A program made the position numbers and the translations under genes. The notes under the pieces were generated by a model. It made no database searches. It saw nothing but the letters and a program-made list of their open reading frames with translations, and had not been told where the DNA came from. Source: Pseudomonas sp. GM18 (GTDB taxonomy: Bacteria > Pseudomonadota > Gammaproteobacteria > Pseudomonadales > Pseudomonadaceae). Taken from it: DNA of 53,118 bases. This document shows positions 7,422-16,060 of the stretch, one piece after another (position 1 is the stretch's first letter; each line of letters starts with the position of its first letter). The stretch is from assembly GCF_000282195.1 (NCBI RefSeq), contig NZ_AKJT01000132.1:1-53118 (forward strand), given 5' to 3'.

Positions 7422-9323
7422 GTGAGCGAAACAGCGATCCCCTCCCATGAAGACTCCCACGGCAAAACATCAGCAGTGGGCTTGCTCGTTGCCGCGGTCG
7501 GCGTGGTTTATGGGGACATTGGCACCAGCCCGCTGTACACCCTCAAGGAAGTGTTCGCCGGTCACTATGGCGTCCAGGCCAATCACGACGGTGTGCTGGG
7601 TGTTCTGTCGTTGATTTTCTGGTCGCTGATCTGGGTCGTCTCGATCAAGTACGTGCTGTTTATCCTGCGCGCCGACAACCAGGGCGAGGGCGGCATCATG
7701 GCCTTGACGGCACTGGCACGGCGGGCCTCGGCGCCGTATCCGGAAATGAGCAGGGTCCTGGTGTTGCTCGGGCTGTTTGGCGCGGCACTGTTTTACGGGG
7801 ACAGCATGATCACCCCGGCCATCTCGGTGCTCTCTGCGGTTGAAGGGCTGCAGCTTGCGTTCGAAGGTATCGGGCATTGGGTCGTGCCGCTGTCCGTTAT
7901 CGTGCTGGTAGCCCTTTTCCTGATCCAGAAACATGGCACGGCGCGTATCGGCATCCTGTTCGGCCCGGTCATGGTGCTGTGGTTCGGGGTGTTAGGCGCC
8001 CTCGGCATTTACGGCATCCTGCAACGGCCGGAAGTCCTGCAGGCGCTCAATCCTGCGTGGGCCGTGAATTTTTTCGTGGTTCATCCGGGCATTGGCGTCG
8101 CCATTCTGGGCGCCGTGGTGTTGGCGTTGACCGGTGCTGAAGCGCTGTATGCCGACATGGGCCATTTTGGTCGCAAACCGATTGCCCGTGCCTGGTTCAT
8201 CCTCGTGCTGCCCGGCCTGGTACTCAACTACTTTGGCCAGGGCGCGTTGATCCTCGGGAGCCCGGAAGCGGTACGCAACCCGTTCTATCTATTGGCACCC
8301 GACTGGGCGCTGCTGCCGATGGTCGCGCTGTCGACACTGGCCACCATCATCGCCTCCCAGGCGGTGATTTCCGGGGCGTTCTCACTGACCCGCCAGGCCA
8401 TTCAGTTGGGTTACGTGCCGCGTATGTTTATCCAGCACACCTCCAGTCAGGAGCAGGGGCAGATTTACATCGGCATTGTGAACTGGGCGCTGATGGTCGG
8501 CGTCGTGTTGCTGGTCATCGGCTTTGAGTCGTCCAGTGCGCTGGCAGCGGCGTATGGCGTGGCAGTGACGGGGACCATGTTGATTACGACCATTCTGTCT
8601 TCGGCCGTGGTTTTGCTGCTGTGGAAAACACCGCGTTGGCTGGCGATTCCGATGCTGTTGGGTTTTCTCATGGTCGACAGCCTGTATTTCGCCGCCAACG
8701 CGACGAAGATCTTCCAGGGCGGTGCGTTCCCGGTGATTGCCGGTATTGCCCTGTTAATTTTGATGACCACCTGGAAACGCGGCCGAAAGATCATTGTCGA
8801 GCGACTGGACGAAACCGCTCTGCCGCTGCCGTTGTTCATCAGCAGCATCGGCGCGCAACCCCCCCATCGGGTGCAAGGTACCGCGGTATTTCTGACGGCC
8901 AGATCCGATGCTGTCCCCCATGCCCTGTTGCACAACCTGTTGCATAACCAGGTGCTACACGAGCAGGTGGTGTTTCTCACCGTGATCTCTGAAGACCGCC
9001 CGCGTGTGCCTGCGGATCAGCGATTCGAGGCCGAGTCCTATGGCGAAGGGTTCTTCCGGGTCAGTCTGCACTTTGGTTTTATAGAAGAGCCCGATGTGCC
9101 TCTGGCGTTGAGCCTGTGCCATTTGAAAGAGCTGGATTTCAGCCCGATGCGCACCACGTATTTCCTCAGCCGCGAGACGGTTATCCCGACCAAGCGTATC
9201 GGCATGGCCCGTTGGCGCGAGACTCTGTTCGCGTTCTTGCTGAAGAACGCTAACAGCAACCTCAAATACTTCAATTTGCCGCTCAATCGTGTGATCGAGC
9301 TGGGTACGCAGGTTGAGATGTAG
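7422..9323 (+). CDS. kup: Kup-family low-affinity potassium uptake protein
   Basis: This inner-membrane K+/H+ symporter is of the KUP/HAK/KT family, 633 residues from the GTG at 7422. The family signature GVVYGDIGTSPLYTLKEVF is near residue 25. About twelve hydrophobic segments follow up to about residue 460, then a hydrophilic C-terminal domain. The ADMGHFG motif is present. The ATG at 7380 would add 14 residues not typical of the family, and a GAGAAG lies just upstream of the GTG, so 7422 is preferred. Start confidence is moderate; identity is secure. Confidence 0.93.
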   Translation: MSETAIPSHEDSHGKTSAVGLLVAAVGVVYGDIGTSPLYTLKEVFAGHYGVQANHDGVLGVLSLIFWSLIWVVSIKYVLFILRADNQGEGGIMALTALARRASAPYPEMSRVLVLLGLFGAALFYGDSMITPAISVLSAVEGLQLAFEGIGHWVVPLSVIVLVALFLIQKHGTARIGILFGPVMVLWFGVLGALGIYGILQRPEVLQALNPAWAVNFFVVHPGIGVAILGAVVLALTGAEALYADMGHFGRKPIARAWFILVLPGLVLNYFGQGALILGSPEAVRNPFYLLAPDWALLPMVALSTLATIIASQAVISGAFSLTRQAIQLGYVPRMFIQHTSSQEQGQIYIGIVNWALMVGVVLLVIGFESSSALAAAYGVAVTGTMLITTILSSAVVLLLWKTPRWLAIPMLLGFLMVDSLYFAANATKIFQGGAFPVIAGIALLILMTTWKRGRKIIVERLDETALPLPLFISSIGAQPPHRVQGTAVFLTARSDAVPHALLHNLLHNQVLHEQVVFLTVISEDRPRVPADQRFEAESYGEGFFRVSLHFGFIEEPDVPLALSLCHLKELDFSPMRTTYFLSRETVIPTKRIGMARWRETLFAFLLKNANSNLKYFNLPLNRVIELGTQVEM

Positions 9324-9338
9324 CCATTCATCCATGCG

Positions 9339-9358
9339 GGAGCGGGTTTGCCCGCTCC
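9339..9358. terminator. Bidirectional hairpin after kup
   Basis: A perfect 8-bp G+C-rich stem (GGAGCGGG and CCCGCTCC, loop TTTG) lies between the convergent kup and hydrolase genes. GGGAGCGGGTTTGCCCGCTCC is a hairpin seen repeatedly between Pseudomonas genes. There is no strong T-tract. Confidence 0.5.
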
Positions 9359-9374
9359 ATAGGTTCCTCCGACT

Positions 9375-9959
9375 TTAGCCTTGCAGCGCTTCCATCAGTA
9401 CCTGCACCAACTGACCACCTTGCGGCGTAGCCCAACTCCCGGCGAGTTCTGCGATCAGTTGGTTGGTGGTGGTCAGCGTCACGCCGCCCTTATCCATCCG
9501 CCGCAGGGCGATGTCATCGGCCATCACACTCGGTGAACCGCCACCGTCGGCCACCACCTGAACGTCATACCCTTCGCGCACCAGACTCAGCGCCGGATAA
9601 ACCGTGCACACGTCATTGGTGACACCGGCAATGATCAGCTTTTTACGGCCGGTGGCTTTGACGGCGGCAGCGAAGTTTTCATCGTCCATGGCGTTGACGA
9701 TGCCCAGGCGTTTGACGCGGGAAGCGAACTCGGCAGGCAGGATCTGCTCCAGTTCACTCAGCAGCGGCCCCTGCGCGTATTCTTCCATGCTGGAGGTCAG
9801 CACCACCGGAAGTTTCAGAATGCTGGCCGCTTTGGCGAGCATCAGCGCGTTGCGTTTCAGTTCTTCGAACGGGATGGATTTCACCCAGCCCATCGTTCCC
9901 ACCTGGTGATCGATCAACAGCAGGGCGGCATTGTCGGCACTGAATTTTTCATACGTCAT
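9375..9959 (-). CDS. Isochorismatase-like cysteine hydrolase (YcaC-like)
   Basis: This 194-residue cytosolic enzyme has the isochorismatase-like fold. The catalytic triad is visible: Asp in ALLLIDHQVG (about residue 17), Lys in GRKKLIIAG, and Cys in TNDVCTVYP (near 115). The TMGWVKS loop and overall length match the YcaC branch of octameric hydrolases with unknown physiological substrate. The longer frame to 10001 has no ribosome site, while 9959 follows an AGGAGAATC-type sequence. It is divergent from the LysR gene at 10070, which probably regulates it. Confidence 0.87.
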   Translation of the reverse strand: MTYEKFSADNAALLLIDHQVGTMGWVKSIPFEELKRNALMLAKAASILKLPVVLTSSMEEYAQGPLLSELEQILPAEFASRVKRLGIVNAMDDENFAAAVKATGRKKLIIAGVTNDVCTVYPALSLVREGYDVQVVADGGGSPSVMADDIALRRMDKGGVTLTTTNQLIAELAGSWATPQGGQLVQVLMEALQG

Positions 9960-10069
9960 GATGATTCTCCTGGCAGTAGGGTTGCGGCATGGGGCTATCA
10001 TTGATCAATCCGAATACGGGATAAACCGGGTAAAATTGAAATGACTGATCCACTGGTGGAGCAATAGCT

Positions 10070-10951
10070 TTGGAGTTTCTCAACGACATGGCGCTGTTTG
10101 TCGAGGTTGTGAAGGCGCGCAGTTTCCGCCGTGCAGCCGAGGCGATGGGCATGCCGAACTCGACGCTGTCGCGCCGGATAAGTGGCCTGGAGAAGGAAAT
10201 CGGGCTCAGGCTTTTGCATCGCACCACGCGCAAGATCGAGCTGACCGAAGCAGGGCAGTTGTACTTCGATCGCTGCAAACGCATCGTCGAAGAAGCCCGG
10301 CTCGCGCACGAGCAGCTCGGCGAAATGCTGGCCCGGCCCAGCGGTGTGCTGCGGGCCTCGCTGCCGGTGGATTTCGCCAATATCTACCTGGCGCCGCTGA
10401 TAGCGGAGTTTGCCCGGCTGTATCCCGGCATCAGCTTCGAGTTCGATCTGACCCCGCGTCAGGTCGATCTGGTGAGTGAGCCGATTGATGTGGTCATCCG
10501 CATGGGCGAGCCCGCGAGTTCGAACCTGATCGCCCGCAAGCTCGCCAGTTTGCGCCGCGGTCTTTACGCCTCACCCCGTTATCTCGAACAGTACGGTGAC
10601 CCTGTTCAGCCCTCGGACCTGACGCACCACCAATGCCTGCGTCTGCGCGGAACCCGTGCCGAACGCTGGATGCTCTCCAGCAGTGAAGGGGAGGTGGACG
10701 TTGAGGTGGGCGGTCGATTCGAGCTCAACAGCGTGGGAATGATTCGACGTCTGGCGACGCTGGATCAGGGGGTCGCGTTACTGGCCGAAGGCATCGTTTT
10801 GCAAGACCTCGCCGATGGCACGCTGCGCAGAGTCTTGCCGCAGTGGCAGGCTTCGCCCATCTCGGTTTACGCCCTCACCGAGACGCGGCTGTTACCGGCG
10901 AAAACCCAACGGTTTATCGAGTTCCTGCGTGAGAAATTGCAGGATGCTTAG
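10070..10951 (+). CDS. LysR-family transcriptional regulator (TTG start)
   Basis: This 293-residue LysR regulator has the helix-turn-helix RSFRRAAEAMGMPNSTLSRR at about 17-36. Its effector domain is of the CrgA/DmlR-like type (FDLTPRQVDLVSEPIDVVIRMG). The first codon appears to be TTG at 10070, with GGTGGAG about ten bases upstream. An ATG six codons in (10088) is the alternative, but it would remove residues that normally belong to helix 1. It probably controls the divergent isochorismatase-like gene. Confidence 0.87.
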   Translation: MEFLNDMALFVEVVKARSFRRAAEAMGMPNSTLSRRISGLEKEIGLRLLHRTTRKIELTEAGQLYFDRCKRIVEEARLAHEQLGEMLARPSGVLRASLPVDFANIYLAPLIAEFARLYPGISFEFDLTPRQVDLVSEPIDVVIRMGEPASSNLIARKLASLRRGLYASPRYLEQYGDPVQPSDLTHHQCLRLRGTRAERWMLSSSEGEVDVEVGGRFELNSVGMIRRLATLDQGVALLAEGIVLQDLADGTLRRVLPQWQASPISVYALTETRLLPAKTQRFIEFLREKLQDA

Positions 10952-11002
10952 CGGGTGGTGACTGCCTTTCATCGCTTGCGGCAAATATCATGTGAATTCG
11001 CG

Positions 11003-11029
11003 ATGACAATTCTGCCGGGCTTCTATACT
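11003..11029 (+). promoter_or_regulatory. Candidate promoter with sigma-S-like -10
   Basis: A TATACT at 11024-11029, preceded by C (CTATACT), matches the -10 of sigma-S/sigma-70 promoters. ATGACA at 11003-11008 is a weak -35 with a short 15-base spacer. The site is about 150 bases upstream of the tyrosinase start and would serve the three-gene unit. The poor -35 fits stationary-phase control, but this is inferred from the motif only. Confidence 0.4.
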
Positions 11030-11179
11030 GAATCTCGCAGAGGCGCGCGTCACCGTAAATCAGCGGGCCTCGTGAGCGCAGTTCAGCCCTTAACATGAAG
11101 TCGCGAACTGCAAAGGATTGCAATCGGTGTGACGACACAGTCGCCACCCCAGCGAAATGTTGCAAGGGAGGGTGCGTTC

Positions 11180-12661
11180 ATGAGTACGGCTCGACAAGAT
11201 GTCGCGACACTCGGTTCCGGATGGAACAAGGTTCTGCTCAACTATGCGCTGGCAATGCGTGAGCTGGACAAGCTGCCGATAACCGATCGCAACAGTTGGA
11301 AATTCCTGGGCGCCATCCACGGGTTCGATCGGCAATTGTGGATTGACGAGAACGTCCTGGGTGAAGACGACCCGGTTCCCAAGGATCTGACCAACTATAC
11401 CTACGGCAGTCAGTGCCAGCACGGCAGCTGGTATTTCCTTTCCTGGCACCGCGGTTATGTGTATGCATTCGAGGCGATCGTCGCCGCAAAAGTGAAGGAA
11501 CTGACCGGTGACGATTGGGCGCTGCCGTACTGGAACTACCTCAATAGCAGCAACCCTGATGCGCGGCGTGTTCCGGATGCTTTCCTGGTGGAAACCTTGC
11601 CCGACGGCAGCCCGAACCCGCTCAGCAAATATCCCCGTCGACAAGGACTTACCAGGCTGCGGCCAGGCCCACGGGATGCGTTCAGCCTCGCTGCGATGGA
11701 GGAGAACGATTTCCAGGTCGGCAATGATGGCAGCATCGGATTCGGCGGCGGAGTCACCGGCGATTTCGTTCAGTTCGCTCGCTGGACCGGCGATCTGGAG
11801 AACAACCCGCACAATACGGTCCATCGTCTCATCGGCGGTGACCAGGGATTCATGGCCAATCCGTATCTCGCGGGCCTGGACCCGATCTTCTGGTTGCACC
11901 ATTGCAACATCGACCGGCTCTGGGAAGCGTGGATGAGCACGCCGGGCAAGACGATGGTTCGCGACCCGCGCTGGCTCAACGGCCCGGCTGACCGTACCTT
12001 CATCATGCCGGTGCCTGGCGGCGGCGTTGCTGGAATGAAGTTCTCCGGCCGCGACACACTGAAGGATGGCAAATTGCACCGTAGCTATGCGGACTTGAGC
12101 ATCGGCACCGGTGTAACACCTGGAGCAGAGGCTGTGGCACGGGTCAAAATGGGTGCGCCGGATCAACAAAGCATCGAGCCAATCGGTGCCAATGCGGCGG
12201 CGGTCAGGGTTGGCGGGGCGCCGGTGCGCACGCAGGTCGACCTCGACCAGCAAGCCACCACCGCCGGCATCGCCGCGATGGGCGCGATGGAGCCGGGCAA
12301 GGAGGTGACCCGCCTTTACCTTGCGCTTGAATCGGTGCGCGGCTCCGCGCCTTCGCCTCTGCTGGAGGTGTACGTCAATCTGCCGGAAGGCGTCGATCCG
12401 CAACTCCACCCTGAGTGCCATGCCGGCAGCCTGACGCTGTTCGGCCTGAACGTCGCCTCGCGGCCAGACGGCGGCCATGGCGGTAACGGGCTTGGCTACA
12501 CGATCGACATTACCGACCTGGCCCAACGGCTGACGGATGCTGGCGACTTCGATCCGAATCATCTGCGTGTGACCCTCGTTCCGGGCGAGCAGATATCGGA
12601 AGCCAAGCCTGTGACCGTGGACCGAATCAGCGTTCTCAAGCGAAGTGGCGTCGTGAGCTGA
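11180..12661 (+). CDS. Tyrosinase-family type-3 copper enzyme
   Basis: This 493-residue protein has both copper sites of the tyrosinase/polyphenol-oxidase family. Probable CuA ligands are His47, His81 and His90 (AIHGFD, CQHGSWYF, LSWHRGY). CuB ligands are His211, His215 and His240 or 241 (NPHNTVHRL, DPIFWLHHCNIDRLW). Cys79 two residues before His81 reproduces the Cys-x-His thioether motif of plant and fungal enzymes. The C-terminal region (about 370-490) resembles the plant PPO KFDV-type capping domain (GSLTLFGLNVAS, TVDRIS). There is no signal peptide. The start follows GGGAGG; an earlier in-frame ATG at 11129 has weaker support. It is first in a three-gene unit, 10 bases before a DUF2182-like gene. 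Expected activity is oxidation of phenols or catechols; the natural substrate is unknown. Confidence 0.9.
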   Translation: MSTARQDVATLGSGWNKVLLNYALAMRELDKLPITDRNSWKFLGAIHGFDRQLWIDENVLGEDDPVPKDLTNYTYGSQCQHGSWYFLSWHRGYVYAFEAIVAAKVKELTGDDWALPYWNYLNSSNPDARRVPDAFLVETLPDGSPNPLSKYPRRQGLTRLRPGPRDAFSLAAMEENDFQVGNDGSIGFGGGVTGDFVQFARWTGDLENNPHNTVHRLIGGDQGFMANPYLAGLDPIFWLHHCNIDRLWEAWMSTPGKTMVRDPRWLNGPADRTFIMPVPGGGVAGMKFSGRDTLKDGKLHRSYADLSIGTGVTPGAEAVARVKMGAPDQQSIEPIGANAAAVRVGGAPVRTQVDLDQQATTAGIAAMGAMEPGKEVTRLYLALESVRGSAPSPLLEVYVNLPEGVDPQLHPECHAGSLTLFGLNVASRPDGGHGGNGLGYTIDITDLAQRLTDAGDFDPNHLRVTLVPGEQISEAKPVTVDRISVLKRSGVVS

Positions 12662-12671
12662 GTACGCTCTC

Positions 12672-13424
12672 ATGCAGCCAGGTTCGGTACTGCGCAGCTT
12701 CACCCAGGCGCCTTGGCCGTTGCTGTTCGCAACGGCTGGGCTCGGCCTGGCCCTGAGCATTTACAACGTCGGGCACGCTGCGTATCCGACCTTCTGCAGC
12801 TCGCTGGCGGGGCTGTCTATCGTCACGCTCTGGCCCACCGCGCTGGAGGCCGAGTTCGCCCTGAATCCACTGAACCGCCTGCTGGCTGACTGGGCGCTGA
12901 TGCTTGTCGCGATGATGCCACCGCTGCTGGCGATGCCACTCATGCATGTCTGGCGCTCCAGCCTGCCACGCAGACGCCTGCGCGCGTCAGTCGGGTTCTT
13001 GCTCGGTTACGGTGCGCTATGGATGGCCGCCGGACCGATCCTGACTGTCCTCGCGCTGTTGTTGCAGCTCAGCGTCGCAGAGGCTGCCCTTGCCGGGGCA
13101 CTGCTGATTGCGATGCTGTGGAGTGCCAGTCCGTGGCACCGCGCGGCGCTCAATCGCGGTCACCGGATGCGGCGGATCGGTCTGTTCGGTTGGGCTGCCG
13201 ACAGGGATTGCCTGATCTTCGGCATGACGCATGGGCTCTGGTGCATTGCGTCGTGCTGGGCGTGGATGTTGCTGCCACTGCTTGGCGGGGCGTGGCACAT
13301 CCCGATCATGTTGTTTGCAGGCGCGATGATGCTGGCTGAGCGTCTGACTCCTGCTGATCGTTTCCCCCGACTTGATCTCGTCTCTGTCCTCACGGCGCGA
13401 AAGGCGGCGCGCCCGCATGACTAG
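12672..13424 (+). CDS. DUF2182-like predicted metal-binding membrane protein
   Basis: This 250-residue integral membrane protein has about six hydrophobic helices. It matches the DUF2182 layout: WALMLVAMMPPLLAMP in helix 2, a SPWHRAALNR segment after the fourth helix, and the HGLWCIASCWAWMLL motif followed by GG and a last helix ending in AERL. The family is thought to bind or deliver metal, possibly copper. This copy keeps both cysteines of the HGL.C...CW motif but lacks the Cys pair usually found in the K/R-xxC-LxxC segment (here RAALNRG). Tight linkage to a copper oxidase supports a role in copper loading, which is inference. Confidence 0.78.
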   Translation: MQPGSVLRSFTQAPWPLLFATAGLGLALSIYNVGHAAYPTFCSSLAGLSIVTLWPTALEAEFALNPLNRLLADWALMLVAMMPPLLAMPLMHVWRSSLPRRRLRASVGFLLGYGALWMAAGPILTVLALLLQLSVAEAALAGALLIAMLWSASPWHRAALNRGHRMRRIGLFGWAADRDCLIFGMTHGLWCIASCWAWMLLPLLGGAWHIPIMLFAGAMMLAERLTPADRFPRLDLVSVLTARKAARPHD

Positions 13425-15408
13425 GCGGGCCTGTCTGGCGATCGGGGTCAGCACGCTGACTCCGACCTCAAACCAGACGTTGCGCTTCGCGTACCTGGAC
13501 GGAGCCGTGCTCGCCGCCCGTTCAATCGGCGACTGGGCGCTCCGCTCGGGCTTCGGCTCCGGCAACGTAAGAATCGTCGACGACGGTCTCGCTGGCGACA
13601 TTCCAGTCACCCGTGAACGGGTGCAGCAAGCGGTCGATGAACTGTTTCCGAGCGGCGCCGAGGTGGTCGAGCAGTTGATCCTGGCGTTTTGCGGTCATGG
13701 CCTCACCGATGCGAATATCGGCTCGATCTCGTGGCTGTTCAGCGATTCCCTGCGCTTGAAGTACCGTGTGCTGGCCGACTTGTTCTACACCGAACTGTTA
13801 CTGCATGGCGTGCAGCGCATCACGCTGATTACTGATGCCTGCCGCGAAGCGCCGAAGAATATCGACCTGATGCGCCTCGATGCCGTGCGCGGGATCGTCG
13901 TGCAGGGCACACAAGTTGATAGCCCCAGGTTTGATCGCCTGGCCTCCTGCCAGGACGGACAACTCGGCTATATGGTGTCTGATCCGATGTCCGGCGCTCC
14001 CGGCAAGTGTGTGTTTTCTGGCGTGATCGCCGACGCGCTCTGGGGCATCGAGCCGGCCGCCATCATCGATGGTGTGATCACCACGGAGACACTGGGCAAA
14101 TGCGTGCGGTCGCGCACCACCGAGCGCGCGAAAGAGTATCGCCTGAAGCTCAACCCGCAGTGTCTGGTCGACCCGGAACCGGCCGTGCTCTATAACACCG
14201 CAATTCCACTACAAGGCGCCGCCGAATTACAGCCCTGGCCACGTACGGGAAATGCCACCACCCTGGGCGCCGTCGAAGCGGCTGGTGCACCGGGGGCTGC
14301 CGAGCAAATTCTTGAGCGGGTGCATACCGACACGGACTTTCGCGAGCAAATCCTCGGCACCGGTTTTGGCTTCAAGGGGCGCGATCTGGCGGTGCCAGCC
14401 GACCACTTCATCACCATCCCCGAGGACAGTAAGGATCTACTCCAGGATTTGTTCGAACTGCGGCACCAGACCACTCGCACGCCTGAAAAAACGCAAAAGG
14501 CACAGGCACTGGTTCAGCGGCTGGAGGCCGATGCGGCTGCTGATGTGCGCAAGACTGCGGCTGGAGAGGTTCGGCGCAGGCTGGAGCAGGTCAACGATCC
14601 TGGCCGGGCGAACGTCATCGTCTGGGGCAATCCAGCGAGGCTTTTGTCCCGGGAACCGATCGAGCGACTAGACCCAACGCCGGGGTTCGAGACCTTCCGC
14701 ATCAAGGGCGATCCGCAGGGGATGCCGGTGTTGGTCGAGTTGGCCGATGGCACATTTACACCGGTCGTTCCGTACGATGACCTGTACGCCGTCGTGGCAC
14801 CCAGCACCGCCGGCGACGTTTTCCAGGCCTACGGCATGCGCAATGCCCCCGAGAACTATCAAGGGATGCTCGGCGCAATCGACGACTTCGCCGCCGGCCG
14901 GCTCCAAGCCGACAGCATCGACCGACTCGCCGCAGACCTGCGGAACCAAAAGCACGCGGATCCCATGCTGGGTGTGATCTGTGCCTACCTGTATCGCGCC
15001 GTTGCCGACTACGACAGCATCCGTCGCATGGCGTATTTCTATGTTATCCATGACCAACCGGTGCCCTTTGACATTGCGCTACTCGGCGCGATGCAAGTGA
15101 CCGTCGAGGCGAATGGTGCTCTGCAGCTGCACGTGCCGACTGTAAAAGCGCGCCAACCCCGACCGGATGCGCCCGCGCTTCCTGACTACGCCATGCAAGC
15201 GACCCCGGCCGTGCAGGCCTGGATCGGTGGGCGATGCCCGTGGCTGGGATTGGGTTGGGACTACGTCAAAGACCCGCGCCCGGAATGGGCTGTGCTCGTC
15301 GAAGGACTTGCCGATTATGTTGGGATGGTTCGTCGTAGTGGGGCGACGGTGTTGCCTGATAAGGCTGCGTATGGGCTTGCGGCGGTTTGGAAACTTCAGT
15401 TGCGTTGA
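13417..15408 (+). CDS. Caspase-like (peptidase C14 fold) protein with large C-terminal region
   Basis: This is a 663-residue protein. Residues 1 to about 250 form a caspase/metacaspase-type domain. It starts RRACLAIGVS and carries the catalytic dyad: His94 in LAFCGHG and Cys142 in LITDACRE, each at the end of a hydrophobic strand. The remaining 400 residues match no family I know and have no membrane helices, TPR or WD repeats. A stretch at about 345-390 looks helical and charged. The ATG overlaps the stop of the DUF2182 gene by eight bases, implying translational coupling. Bacterial caspase-like proteins are often proteolytic effectors or regulators of stress and defence; here the partner genes are a copper oxidase and a membrane protein. 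Confidence 0.82.
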   Translation: MTRRACLAIGVSTLTPTSNQTLRFAYLDGAVLAARSIGDWALRSGFGSGNVRIVDDGLAGDIPVTRERVQQAVDELFPSGAEVVEQLILAFCGHGLTDANIGSISWLFSDSLRLKYRVLADLFYTELLLHGVQRITLITDACREAPKNIDLMRLDAVRGIVVQGTQVDSPRFDRLASCQDGQLGYMVSDPMSGAPGKCVFSGVIADALWGIEPAAIIDGVITTETLGKCVRSRTTERAKEYRLKLNPQCLVDPEPAVLYNTAIPLQGAAELQPWPRTGNATTLGAVEAAGAPGAAEQILERVHTDTDFREQILGTGFGFKGRDLAVPADHFITIPEDSKDLLQDLFELRHQTTRTPEKTQKAQALVQRLEADAAADVRKTAAGEVRRRLEQVNDPGRANVIVWGNPARLLSREPIERLDPTPGFETFRIKGDPQGMPVLVELADGTFTPVVPYDDLYAVVAPSTAGDVFQAYGMRNAPENYQGMLGAIDDFAAGRLQADSIDRLAADLRNQKHADPMLGVICAYLYRAVADYDSIRRMAYFYVIHDQPVPFDIALLGAMQVTVEANGALQLHVPTVKARQPRPDAPALPDYAMQATPAVQAWIGGRCPWLGLGWDYVKDPRPEWAVLVEGLADYVGMVRRSGATVLPDKAAYGLAAVWKLQLR

Positions 15409-15506
15409 GATGGTTTTGGTGAGTTTCCTTAGGGGGGCTATGTTGTGTTTTTAACTTCGGGTTTGTGATCTTCGCGAGGTGCACCGAGGGTTGCCGTAGT
15501 ATGAGG

Positions 15507-15767
15507 TCAGGTACCCGAGTCGGATACGTGCCCCACTTGAGTTCTCACCCTAAACAACCGGTCGGCTATCTGTCGACCGCGCTCCAGCCCCTCCGTCGTC
15601 AACCAGATCGATTTGTTCTTGCTCACCGGATTACTGATGAAACCTTGTTCATGCAATCGGTTCATGGTCTCGAAGTCGAATCCTTTCCAGGCATTGCCGT
15701 TGTCAAAACTGAAGGTTGCCAACAGGGCAAGCACGGCTTCTTCAATCAGTTTGCCGTCGTATTCCAT
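15507..15767 (-). CDS. DUF6429-like small protein
   Basis: This 86-residue soluble protein begins MEYDGKLIEEAVLALL and continues with AWKGFDFETMNRLHEQGFIS and WLTTEGLERG. That pattern matches DUF6429 and resembles a small winged-helix fold. The ATG at 15767 follows GGAG and is preferred to a TTG at 15791. The family is widespread and uncharacterised. It is convergent with the caspase-like gene, 98 bases away. Confidence 0.7.
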   Translation of the reverse strand: MEYDGKLIEEAVLALLATFSFDNGNAWKGFDFETMNRLHEQGFISNPVSKNKSIWLTTEGLERGRQIADRLFRVRTQVGHVSDSGT

Positions 15768-16060
15768 GATCGTTGCTCCGCTCGTATTCAACAGGTATCG
15801 TCGAGTTTATGCCCATTAAGCGATCCATGAACCCCACATTTTAACGGTAGGGGTCTATGTCGAGAAAGCGGACGTTCAACCTTCTCACTAAAGACCGCGA
15901 AAAGAGTTAACAATGAAATTTATGCCCGTCGGTTCCAATATGGGCTTTAATGTCCGTGCTCACTATGCAGCCACGTTAGCTTCGACTCCGTACGAAGGTG
16001 GATTCGCCTGACGGCGGGTTCAGGCTGCCATGCATTTGTCTAATCAAGGAAGAAACGACA

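Noticed and set aside
7124..7450. Plus-strand frame overlapping the kup start
   Set aside because: It runs out of frame into kup and has no ribosome site or family features.
11090..12760. A 556-codon minus-strand open frame across the tyrosinase gene
   Set aside because: It is antisense to a gene with intact copper-site motifs, contains no recognisable domain, and is explained by the G+C-rich codon pattern.
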